Shown: in pieces, positions 11,201 through 20,875 of the stretch
Position numbering within the stretch: the first letter of the stretch is position 1
Layout of the letters: the number at the start of each line of letters is the position of its first letter
Origin: Phanerodontia chrysosporium
Taxonomy: Eukaryota > Basidiomycota > Agaricomycetes > Polyporales > Phanerochaetaceae
DNA length: 64,000 nt
Direction: 5' to 3'
Assembly: GCA_001910725.1 (NCBI GenBank)
Contig: MJGA01000058.1
Coordinates: 1-64,000 of the forward strand
The notes under the pieces: model-generated
The model's input: only the letters and a program-made list of their open reading frames with translations
What the model was told of the DNA's origin: nothing
Databases searched by the model: none
Program-made: the position numbers and the translations under genes

Positions 11201-12473
11201 GTGTAAGCTACTTGGTATCGAGTCAGCGATGTCTACGGCATATCACCCTCAGACAGACGGTCAAACAGAATGAGTAAATCAAGTTCTAGAACAGTACCTA
11301 CGCTGCTTCGCTGATAATGTCAATCACAAAGACTGGGTCGATTATCTGCCCACCGCAGAATTCGCTTACAACAATGCAGCACACGAAAGTACAAAGGACA
11401 TGCCGTTCTTCCTAGAATATGGTAGACACCCACGGGCAGGACCAACTCTCGACAAGCAAGCCAAAAGCAAAGACTTGAACGAGGTATTCAGACTTAGACA
11501 AGACACCCAAGACAAGGCCAAAGCAGCCCTACAACTAGCAGCGGACCGTATGAAGTGGTACTACGACCAGAACAAGCAAGAAGTGCTGTTTAAAGTCAGC
11601 GACAAAGTCTTGCTGAATTCAAAGGATTATCAAACCACTCCACGCACGCTGACACCGAGGTACCTAGGACTGTTCGAAATCATCGAGCAACTGTCCAAAG
11701 TAACCTTCAAGGTGAAACTGCCCCCACAATATAGGGCATATCACCCAGTGTTCCATGCTAGTAAATTAATCCCCTATTCTACACCCTCCATCGTCGGCCA
11801 ACGAGCCGCACCACCAGAGCCAGAAGTTCACGACGGAGAGCTCGAGTATGAGGTCGAGAAAATTCTCAACCATAAGACTACTGGGCGTGTCAGGAAACGA
11901 AACTGGTACATGGTTCGATGGAAGGGTTATGGGCCAGAAGAAGACAAATGGAAACCAGAGAGTAATCTGGAAGGTGCTAAAGAGAAGATTGCGGAATTTT
12001 GGCGCGTTCGGAACGAAGAAGCACCTATGGAAACAGACGGTTTAGAACTCGACGAAGAGGAAACCCTTCAAATCGTTCTAGATGGTGGAAAAACACCATC
12101 AAAGAGCACCACCGAGGCAGCAGGCTGGGACCTGTATGCAGCAGAAGATGCAATAATTCCAGCAGGAGACCGCAAACTTATCAGCACTGGCATTCACATC
12201 CGAGTTCCAACTGGAACCTATGGACAAATTGCACCACGATCAGGACTTGCACTCAAAGGCATTCATGTCAGCGCAGGCGTTATCGACCGGGACTACACAG
12301 GTATCGTCAAAATACTACTCCTTAACACAAGCGACAGTGACTTCACAGTCACGACTGGAAATAGAACGGCTCAATTGATCCTGGAGAAAATTGCCGATGC
12401 CGATATAGAAATCGTCGAAACGCTACAGTCAACTGATCGTGGATCAGGCGGGTTTGGATCCACTGGAAAATAA
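8293..12473 (+). pseudogene. pol: pol of element A copy 1: PR-RT-RNaseH-IN-chromodomain-dUTPase
   Basis: A polyprotein in the same frame as gag but separated by five stop codons (8227-8292). Domains in order: aspartic protease with VDSGATTSF near 8500; reverse transcriptase with VYLDDILIF near 9630-9660; RNase H with STDASDFAIG near 10080; integrase with the HHCC zinc domain (about 10770-10900) and D, D, E residues in TIDLIT, ISDRGTQF and GQTE; chromodomain with VRWKGYGPEEDKW near 11910; then a full dUTPase. Lesions: a one-base deficit in the A run 9370-9376, TAG 9972-9974 (Trp expected), TAG 10992-10994 and TGA 11271-11273. The frameshift and these stops also occur in copy 2. The catalytic residues themselves survive. 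Confidence 0.93.
12090..12473 (+). other. dUTPase domain at the C-terminus of element A pol
   Basis: All five trimeric-dUTPase motifs are present in order: AAGWDLYA, PRSGLA, GVIDRDYTG, RTAQLI and RGSGGFGSTG. The domain follows the chromodomain by about 40 residues, in one frame with it, and runs to the stop. The enzyme hydrolyses dUTP to dUMP plus pyrophosphate, limiting uracil in cDNA. Retroviral and pararetroviral dUTPases sit elsewhere in the polyprotein. I recall dUTPase-bearing Metaviridae being reported from a basidiomycete, so the fusion itself may be known. Here the domain looks catalytically complete. Copy 2 has a stop inside motif II. Confidence 0.92.
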
Positions 12474-12499
12474 AAAGTCTTCTCTCAGGAGTTCGAATC

Positions 12500-12513
12500 T
12501 GAAGAGGGGGTAC
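12500..12513 (+). promoter_or_regulatory. Polypurine tract of element A copy 1
   Basis: TGAAGAGGGGGTAC immediately precedes the 3' LTR start, the expected site for plus-strand cDNA priming. It is identical in copy 2 before 56264. Confidence 0.8.
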
Positions 12514-13046
12514 TGTCACAGTTTTCTAATTCCCTACAGTTTTATTCTTGTAAGTGCCCAGTAGGCGCTAGGGGGTTAGGGTTATGGACTAGGGTTAGGA
12601 CAGGCACACGTCAGAACGCGGTCACGTGTTGGTCACGTGCTGGAAAAGGACTCAGAGTCATGTGAGGATCTTATCTTTATCTTATTTATGATGTAGACGC
12701 TCCGGTACAAGGGTATAGTAGGTAGCCAGACCCAGGGTCTGGGTAGTGTATTCTAGAATAGCGTAGAAGGTTCCGGGTACATCCGGTACTCAGCTTTAGA
12801 CTTCGCCGAGCCCGGAGTGTCTTGGCAAGTATTGCACCATCATCACGCCATTGCGCATGTGATGGGCAGTATCAAGGGTCTCGGATAGTACCAGGGGTCC
12901 TCCCCTTCATGTATATATACCGGGCTCTGCTGGGCTTAAGTCCCCAGCATCATCTACCTCGTCTTTCACCCACTTCACTCGCACACTCGCAGTCAAGTCC
13001 AACCCCACCTAAACTACTAAGGTAAGTAGCGGGGTTTACTTTGACA
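12514..13046 (+). repeat. 3' LTR of element A copy 1
   Basis: 533 bp, TGTCACAG to TTTGACA. It differs from the 5' LTR at about ten positions, mostly C/T or G/A, plus one extra G in the GGGG run. It contains the same TATA box, E-boxes and splice donor. Confidence 0.95.
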
Positions 13047-13755
13047 GAACTGAAGAATACAAGTGCTAGCATGGGGCTTATATACTACTGAGTCCGGAGT
13101 TTGTGGAGATAGTCAGAGATGTACAAAACATATCATACTTTCAATCTGGGATTTGTCTCAGGAACGAAGGGGTAAAGGTTTGCGAGATGATGAAGGCATG
13201 TGGTGAAGAAAATCCATAGCAACCAACGGAGTCGCAACTCCGAATGTCTGTGTTACTCCATAGCTTCCCTCGAACTCCGGCGTTCTCCATGAGCAGAGCT
13301 GACTTGGAGATTCAGCGTCATGACATAATGAACTCTAACCTCAAATTGATGGTCAAATCTAATGGGACTACAATAAAAGTTTCCACATCTTCGATCAGAG
13401 TTTATAACGGTGTACAAAAGCTCCAAAGTGCCCAGTCACCGAAAGAAGGATTCTTCATTTACATTCAGAAATTGTAACTGCTATGCACTGTCACATTGGG
13501 TACCAGACCTATTATAACTGTGGTCTCTTGCAAAATAATCAATATGGATATCTAATGAGTGCTATGAGCTTATTAGTAGAAACACATATATCATGTTTAG
13601 ATGTTTGCTTCAAAAAATGTACAACATGGCTATAAACTCAGTTGTTTTGATCTCCAGGGGGTTCCAATACCTTTCAGTAGCAGAATACATCTGCTCTCCA
13701 GTTTTCATACAAGAGCTGGTAGTTGGATAAACATTCACCAAAGTTTCTGAGCTAG
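13047..13755. other. Spacer, no gene recognised
   Basis: About 700 bp between the A 3' LTR and an old B LTR. A 77-codon frame at 13244-13477 has no recognisable motif, and I do not support it as a gene. Confidence 0.45.
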
Positions 13756-14429
13756 GCAGTTAATGAATATGACAGCGTGGCCCTATTTCTTACCTTATTT
13801 TCGGCTATTTTCCTCGATTAATCCAACGAATGAGTAGCCCTCATGTTGTCTGGGGTCCTAGCTGCCCATAATCAGCATCTGGCCACTCAGCGCCAGTGCC
13901 CTGATGGCACATCACCCCGAGCCACTAGCGCATCCTGCTGCGCATTCTAATACTGCTCAGATCACTGGCTTGCCTCGCAACTGGCCCTCTGGTAGATAGA
14001 GGAGACACTATTATCCCTGATAACTCCCCTTGTTCAGAGACTTTGAGCTGATCAGCCTGATAACACAGTCTTGGAACATAGCCAGATGATGCAACCTCAT
14101 GGCACAGCTCTGGTACAGCCTCACTGCACAGTTTGCATCATAGCTTTGCTGGCTATGCTAAATACTGCCCATCAGCTTATGTAACCATACAACCTGCCCT
14201 AAAGTATAGTAGTATATAAGAGTAGCTCTCCTCACTCCTATCCATTATCTTACTCTCTCGGTCAATATGAACAGATAAACCCATTGTTTGTATTGTAGTC
14301 CCAGCACTAATAGTGACTTGGTCAATATAGACAGTTGAACAAACTATTTGTTGCCATGTGACCTGCTTCTCTGTGCCACTTCATCAACCTCCGGTTCGTA
14401 CTCCCTCGTGGAGACTTGGATCAGAGACA
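13756..14429 (-). repeat. Old solo LTR of family B
   Basis: It matches the B LTR throughout in reverse orientation: CCTCGATTAATCCAACG block, GATCAGCCTGATAACACAG block, the paired GGTCAATA...GACAG units and CCCTCGTG near the end. It is strongly decayed, with mainly C/T and G/A differences. The outer end near 13756 is approximate and no clear target duplication is visible. Confidence 0.75.
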
Positions 14430-14714
14430 CTGAAGAATAGTGGGCTAAACGGATGAAGGGACCTGAGAGAAAACTTTGACATGTTGCTTATAGATGTGTT
14501 CCGAATACTTGTACTAGGTTCTCAGTGTAGGGGCACTATGGAATCCTTCACTAGCATTCTGTTTGCGGGTGGTTTTGTGCAGCTCGCTCTGAGGAGTCCA
14601 GAAAGGGTCAGCACCATAGGTACACCACTTGCAACTGATTCATGGAGTTCCGGAGGGAGTCTTGTAGACTATCAGGGCTATGGAGGATTAGACATGAGTA
14701 ATTGAATATTGACA

Positions 14715-17129
14715 TCAGATGAGCTCAACATACCGCATGAGCATTATGCACTGACATGCCAATTGAAGACAACCGTTTTGTGAGAGCAGGGAGAGGCTAG
14801 GATCACAAAGAATGTGGCAATAAAACTGAATGTTAAAGTCAGGTATTACATTCTTGCACTCACACATGAAAGAAGAGTCACCAAGGTCAGAGAACGACTG
14901 AATGTCAGGCAATGCAGGTCGATCGCCTTCAGCAGTGGGAAAAACCAACAGTGAGGTGCCAAATGGCAGACAGCCTTGTTGCTGCTGCCAGTTCTGCACC
15001 TGTTGGACTATAGGGTCAGTATGTTCCCTTAGGCGATTGGTGTCAATCCTAGCAAGACGATTACGATGTTTTCTGAAAACATTCTTTCAAGTCTTCTACA
15101 AAATGTTGAGCACGACAGTGGCGAATGCATGCACGTCATTCAATTGATTTACGGGAGGTGCAGTTGAGAAGACATTGTCTTGCAACATCATATCGTTCTG
15201 GACCAAATCACGTGGTACAGTCATCTACAGAAGAATATTAATTCTAATTCACACATAATCATAGTACGAACTTACCATGGCAGCACTGATCTTCTCTTTG
15301 CATTATATGGCGAGAGTCTGCTGGAGCTGGCTATATGCTTGATTGATTTCTTGAAGCTCAGGGTAATATGTACATAGCTCATCAATGGAAAACTTTGGTG
15401 GTACATAACCTTTCGAACTGCCAAAATAGTCCATAAGACATTTTATTAGAATAGACTGCTTCAAATTACCAGTAGAGATGTGAAAAATCAGCAGTGGTTG
15501 AAATAAAGAATGGGTCCATGCCTCCAGTTTGCATGGCTGCCATGAGGTCGACTTGCCTCGGTGCTTGATTGTACGAGGTCATCATTGTGTCTGTGAAGAC
15601 TTTATGTCCAAATATATCTAAAATGACACTGTGCTCCACACCCATCTGTACAAGATGTATAGCGACTCCTTATTTGAAAGAATATGAGGAGACAGAAAGA
15701 CTCAGCACTGATGCAGGAGTATCATTAATAATGAGGTTTGGAACTTCATATATAGAGGGTACATGCTTCAGGCCACCCCTCCTAGCGACTTTGGCAAACA
15801 TCTCGAACAAACCATGGGTTGTTATAAAGGGCACTTTGGAGGCTGGAGTATCCAATGCTGGTGCTTTGCCACCAGGTCCTGCCACTGGGATGAAGGGTCG
15901 ATCTAGCCAAGACTCTTTGATTTTGATCTTGGAGTCAGTACCTGCAAGCAGCTCATCAAGGGTATTGTAGTCTCAGAGAGCATTATTGCGTAGAAGGACC
16001 ATGATGATGTTCATGGGCAAGTCTTGCATGAGGTCATTGGGATGTAGACTGGGACCAGCGGTTGTTTACTTCCTAGTAGCAGGGTTTCGATGAGGCGCTA
16101 CAAAGGATGGGGTAGAAACTTGAGGTTTACTCTATATCCTTATCCTTCCACTTCTGAAAGTTGATGCGAGTGGCAAAGAACTCCCAGCCAACTCGATAGA
16201 GCGCAACGTGCTGACAGGATAATAAACAAGGTCAGGCATGAATGAGTATGAGCGCTGGGATACACACTCTCCAATGAAGGATGTATTCAGTACCCTTGCC
16301 GTTTGCAATAGTTGATGGGCGCACGGCAAACAGAAGCATGCAATTGTTTACCACAATGTAGTTAAGGGTCTAGTCATTTATGTGAGATAAATCGAAGAAC
16401 GTGATCTGTGAGCTTACAGTGTTAAAATACATGTTGGTGTCCATTATACATAGAATCATGAGACAAGCTTCATTGATGCCAAACACCACTTTGGTTTTGT
16501 CGATTCTAGTAAGATTGTGCATGTGAATGATTCTCCATATCATCTGGAAGGTAAGAATGAGATGAAGGTCAGCTGGATGCAAGGTCAGAATGGTACCTCT
16601 CGTAGACGTGTGGTATATGCGTGCATTTGTTCTGTGGGTATCACAATCTGCCGCAATTGAAAGCACCATTTCATCTGTCGCAGTTAGAAGGGTGATGTAT
16701 AAAGATGGTATGTGCATACTCACTACTTAAATAAGGCAAGTCCTATAAGAAAAATAGGTGAACTTGGTCAATCCCCGTTGATTGGCAACGGAGCTGGTTA
16801 TTACTCGTGTATGAAGGTACTCTGAGAAATACTCTGAGTATAGTGAGTAATGCACTAAAACAACAACTTGGAGGCTTACCTGGAACTTGAAACGGATCAT
16901 AGATATCTTGTGCATGGGGATACCTCTGTTCCATGAATCAGGGATACTGAGAAAGGACATCTTTCATGGATCTGATCGTGCTAGCAGAATACTTCGATAT
17001 GAGTACTGCTTGTGCTTGTTCAATGGCCAGATTTGCAGCCGAACTATTTACGACAACATCGAACACATTGTTATATGGTTAGCGGACTCGAGACTTGTCT
17101 AGGGCAAAAATATCCTAGCTTGCGGACAT
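14715..17129 (-). pseudogene. Decayed multi-exon gene, possibly tyrosine-recombinase-like
   Basis: Read on the minus strand from the ATG at 17129, exons can be chained with good splice sites: 250-nt first exon, GTAAGC donor, later introns ending TTTGGCAG and TTCTGTAG. Stops interrupt at least seven places, and nearly all fit CAA, CAG or CGA changed by C-to-T. Near 15660-15560 the frame reads YSFK, a stop, GVAIHLVQMGVEHS, then DIFGHKVFTD and TSYNQAPRQVDL. The arrangement Tyr-x-[RK]-x-Gly, Gly-His, Tyr-...-Val-Asp resembles box II of tyrosine recombinases such as DUF3435. The catalytic Arg of box I was not located, so the family call is weak. The gene crosses the left palindrome boundary at 16016 without a break, so this locus is the older copy. 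Confidence 0.45.
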
Positions 17130-17561
17130 TGTTGAGGAGGTCGATGGTGAGGTGATTGTGGGAGGGAAAGAAGCAACGTCGTGGAAGGACCGCGTGTCCC
17201 CTGCAGAGAGGTAGCCCATTGGGAGGTTTGTGTGTCATAGGTCCAGTGAGGCTGCATGTCATAGCCCCAGTGGGCATTGTGTTATCGCTCCTCGTCTTGT
17301 TCGTATGGCAGCATTCCGCTGCATGGCAGAATGAGCAGAGTCGAGCGGAGTTAATACTAACAGCTGAATATGCACACACACGTCACGACTGAGTTCGCTG
17401 ATTCCATTCACCAAGTGCTAGCATATATGAAGTACGTCTAGTATATATGTGCGAGATTTTCATCTCAGCAATGTATAGCATGGAAAATTGTGTAACAGAA
17501 ACTTTGCATACCCGGTAAGCGGGACACAAATGCATGTGAGAGCATTTCTGACAACTTCCAG

Positions 17562-18034
17562 CTGGGGATGATGGGCTACGGGATGCCTGCATTCTCTCCC
17601 GGTGGCGTTTATAATGGGATTGGTGCTGGAATGCCACAATGAAACTCGGGCCATACAAGCGCATATACTGCACCGCAGGCATCCATGAGGGTGCCTATGC
17701 CTATGTACCCTGGCCGTACAGAGACCATCGCGGCGACTGCGCCGGCCTCGAAGACAACTCACGAGGATGACAAAAAGGTGAGTTACAGCAACCTCCATTA
17801 TATGTGACAGGATTGAAAATACCCCACTAGTCACTGCTAGAGCTCGATCTAAAAGCGTGGAAGCTGCAAACCGCACGTGAGGACGTTGAAGCCCTTTACC
17901 AAACCTTTGCCCTGTCAGTTGCAGAGGGTGCTACTCCTTCTACTCCTTCGTCCTGTGCGTGCTCATGGTCCCCGGGCCTCCAGAGGAAAATTGATGCACA
18001 CATGGAGAGGCGTATTAGGGCTTGGAAGGAGTAG
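17562..18034 (+). pseudogene. Two-exon gene fragment, Gly/Met/Pro-rich then helical (left arm)
   Basis: Exon 17562-17777 encodes a Gly/Met/Pro/Tyr-rich stretch (MMGYGMPAFSPGG) and is broken by TGA 17640-17642, which fits a CGA change. A 53-nt intron (17778-17830, GTGAGT...CACTAG) leads in phase to a 68-codon exon ending at TAG 18032-18034, with a helical, charged end (LELDLKAWKLQTARED; MERRIRAWKE). The upstream exon structure is unresolved. I do not recognise the family. An identical copy lies at 27207-27679. Confidence 0.5.
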
Positions 18035-18257
18035 TGGGTGCAATAAATCACAAGCGCATACAGTCCACAAGTATATACAGAACATGTAGATTGCAAGCAA
18101 TTTTATTTGTTTCCCTTTATTTTATCAATCCAGGTCGGTTATCCGCATGCTGAGAATGCTCCTGGGTAGGTATTCTACTGGACTGAATGTGGGCCATGGT
18201 TATACTAGCCCCAGGGGAGGTCATGCCATTGCAAAGAATGATAGATAGTACAAGTTA

Positions 18258-18860
18258 TTACATATAATACTCGCTCATGATCTCGTCCAGTCCCTCAAGG
18301 TACTGCCGTTCAAGGTCGGTCAGATATTCCACAAGCTGAGGCTTCCAGAGCTGCGTGTTGATCCTCTTTGTTACGTCAACCCAGATTTGTTTGGCACAAG
18401 TGATATCTTCGGCGGTGAACTAAAAAATGTGTCAGCGTATGGTGAGGGCATTGGAAACATGGATACCTTCGGTTTTTAGTGGACGGTGGCAGGAATAAAG
18501 GACTGTAGGGTGTGATGATCAGAAACGCTAGAGGGCAAGGCACTGACGCTCACCTGGGACCCCTCGTGCTTTGAGTCAGGCTGTCAGTGCGGGTCATTGC
18601 TGTGAGAGTGCAGGACTGTATTGAGCCGTGATCATAACGTACCCCAGTAGAAGCAGCACCAGAGATCTTTTTGAACTGGCTCCGGGGGCTCTCGAGTTGT
18701 TCGTTGAACCTGGCAAGAGTAGGCGACATCAGAAAAAGAAAAGAAATCAAGTCGTCCACAGCGGTAAAATTGTTTACTGCTGGCCTTGAGCCTTGAGCAC
18801 CATACTACTGTTCAAGGTAGCAAAGAAGCTCTTCTGTTGCTGTTCGTGTTGGCCAGGCAT
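18258..18860 (-). CDS. Four-exon small gene, 112 aa, unknown (left arm copy)
   Basis: Mirror image of the gene described at 26381-26983, where the exon structure is given. The coding sequence and splice sites are the same here. It runs toward the palindrome's outer end. It has no recognised domain; the product starts MPGQHEQQQKSFFATL and ends with a helical segment. Confidence 0.55.
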
Positions 18861-19669
18861 ATTATCAGCGGAGAAGGTGGGAGATGGACTTGAGTCGACG
18901 ACTTAAATTGACCTCCTGGCGCGCTCCCCTGTGACTTCCGTGTACGTGACGGTGTGTGACCATTGTCGCCGCGTCACTGGGGGTGAGTAACTGCGTCGAA
19001 CGTCGGGTGAGTAGCTGTCGGGTTCTATTTTCATCTACATGTACAATGATACTAGGTCACTGTTATGGCAGTGCTGAAATCACACAGATTTGCGTGACCA
19101 TGAGCCACAGCGAAATTCACAGAGACGACCAGCTCAAATTTTCGTCACCCGTGCAAGCTCTTGGCTAGTAAGCTCGACCGACTCTTATATACAAGTTTCA
19201 GCTAAAAATGGTACAGAGCCGGCTAAGCCAGCCTTTAACGTTGAGCTATGGTGGCCATAGAGCTGGTCAGCCCAACGGCACCGTTGGCCAGCGCACATTC
19301 AGGGATCTAGAGGGCTGGTCAGCCCAGCGGATACTGTTGTCCTGCGCCTGCTAGCCCAGCCTGTAACGTCGAGACACGATGGCCGTTGGGCTTGTCAGCC
19401 CAGCAGAATGACTGCCAGAGGGCGCAGAGGAGGAGCGCAGGCTGGTGTGCAAGTCAGTCGCGACGATATATACTCAGAAGGTGACAAAGCGTTTGACAAA
19501 GTAACAATAGGTCGTTGGTCCGTGCTTCGATCGTGGGCCACTGGACCCTTGTCCTCCTGGGCACCATTTGTTACACTTGACGAAGACCGTTATAATCACC
19601 GTAGACTGCCGAGTTATCGTCGTTTGTCTATTTGTCTCCCTCTCCCTGTCTTACTCACTGCGGTTCATA

Positions 19670-20386
19670 ATGGCGCCACTCACGCGGCTCAGGGCTAAGA
19701 CTGCAGCTAGCAATGCCCATGCTATGGTACGTCGATCTCTGTTGTCCCTATGCCCTGTAGTAAACTTGTGTCTTCAGCCCAAGGCCACGAACGGCAACAG
19801 CTCTTCTCCTGAAGATAGGGGGGACACCGAGGAAATAGCCCTTCCCTTCGAGGATTGTGCGTTCGAAGACTGTTTTTGTGCCGCATTCTCGGAGCGCAAC
19901 CGGCGAGAAGACGATGACGAAGGCGATACCGAGCCAGGCCAGGAGCTCCGATACCCATCGCTACCCAGATCGTCCCAGCCACCCACCTCCCTATCATCTG
20001 CAGCACCTGCCTCTGACACGCCGCTGCCAAGTCCGTCGCCTACCCAAGTACGCCAGACTCCTGCTGGGAAACCTGTTGGGGGCCTCTCGGGTTCTCAGCC
20101 ACCCGAGACTAGCCGGGATCATCGAAAGAAGGACGGCAAGGCCAAGCGAAGAGCCCGTGCGAAGAGCAAGAACACTCCGAGCAACCACAAGATACGGTCC
20201 ACCTTCTCAAAGAAGTACGCACAGTCTGGCCGCAAGATCGCCCTCCAGCAATTCACCATGCAAACGCTCCGCACGGTTGCAAGAGGGGCATACATAGCCC
20301 GTCGGATGGCATCTGGCAAAGGCCTCACAACACTCCAACAGGCCCTCATGCAAGGTTTACGACTTATTCGCTGGAATGGCCAGTGA
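19670..20386 (+). CDS. Two-exon gene, 221 aa, basic unknown protein (left arm copy)
   Basis: Exon 1 (19670-19726, MAPLTRLRAKTAASNAHAM) is joined across a 51-nt intron (19727-19777, GTACGT...CTTCAG) to exon 2, which runs to TGA 20384-20386. The protein has an acidic Glu/Asp part, a Ser/Pro-rich linker, a Lys/Arg cluster (RKKDGKAKRRARAKSK) that could be a nuclear localisation signal, and a helical end. A donor-like GTGAGT overlaps the stop codon at 20383-20388, so an alternative longer transcript running into the Copia LTR boundary is possible. No family was recognised. An unspliced read would extend the frame upstream, but the intron has good borders. Confidence 0.55.
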   Translation: MAPLTRLRAKTAASNAHAMVRRSLLSLCPVVNLCLQPKATNGNSSSPEDRGDTEEIALPFEDCAFEDCFCAAFSERNRREDDDEGDTEPGQELRYPSLPRSSQPPTSLSSAAPASDTPLPSPSPTQVRQTPAGKPVGGLSGSQPPETSRDHRKKDGKAKRRARAKSKNTPSNHKIRSTFSKKYAQSGRKIALQQFTMQTLRTVARGAYIARRMASGKGLTTLQQALMQGLRLIRWNGQ

Positions 20387-20470
20387 GTATCTGGACTATG
20401 CCGCAATGAACGGGCCACTGATGCAGTTTCTCAGAAAGCCCACACTTCTCGTGGACAAGGTCTTATTGAA

Positions 20471-20820
20471 TGTAGGAGCTAAACTCGACTACAGGAGTGC
20501 CCTGAATCACACTGGTGGTAGTGGGTGAGCAACTAAGTGTATTGGAGCGAAGGGAGAACTACTGACCTGGTGGTAGTGGGTGAGCAACTGAAGGGCTCAG
20601 GCACTACCCCAGGGTTTATATACTATCCTACAAGTCGGAGTCTTAACTAAGGACAAAGGAACAAAAGCGAAAAGAGACAAAGGAAGAAGTACAAAGCAAG
20701 TCCTTTGTCAGTGGCCCATGAGGGCCACTGCACATGGTCAATGCGCCTGGCCACTGCACTGGGCCACTGAGTGCCACTGAGGGCAGAGAAGTGGTTGCAT
20801 CACAAAGGACACAACTAACA
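20471..20820 (-). repeat. 3' LTR of the Copia element
   Basis: 350 bp. On the minus strand it starts TGTTAGTTGTG and ends CTCCTACA, with TGT/ACA ends, and a purine-rich AGGAGGGGAG precedes it. A 22-bp block around TGGTGGTAGTGGGTGAGCAA is tandemly duplicated inside. Another copy is the solo LTR at 1038-1326. Confidence 0.88.
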
Positions 20821-20875
20821 CTCCCCTCCTGATGCAGCACGTCTCTGCACAGGGCTCCCCCCGCATCGAGCACAT

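Larger units (their letters stand above)
4460..13046 (+). mobile_element. Ty3/Gypsy element A, copy 1 (full length, decayed)
   Basis: Two direct LTRs (4460-4991 and 12514-13046) enclose a leader, a pre-gag ORF, gag, and pol ending in chromodomain plus dUTPase, with a polypurine tract before the 3' LTR. Flanking pentamers GAATT (4455-4459) and GAACT (13047-13051) look like a target duplication with one C/T change. By my count the LTRs differ at about ten positions, so the insertion is fairly young. gag and pol carry in-frame stops and one frameshift, so this copy cannot make full polyproteins unaided. A second copy lies at 42309-56790 and shares most of the lesions. Confidence 0.95.
16016..20463 (+). 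repeat. Left arm of a 13.2-kb palindrome
   Basis: The 4,448 bp are the reverse complement of 24778-29225, with position x pairing with 45241-x and no indels in the parts compared. The only mismatches I found are at 18921 and 18937. The outer boundary lies inside the gene at 14715-17129. The inner boundary lies 7 bp before the Copia 3' LTR. Confidence 0.95.
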
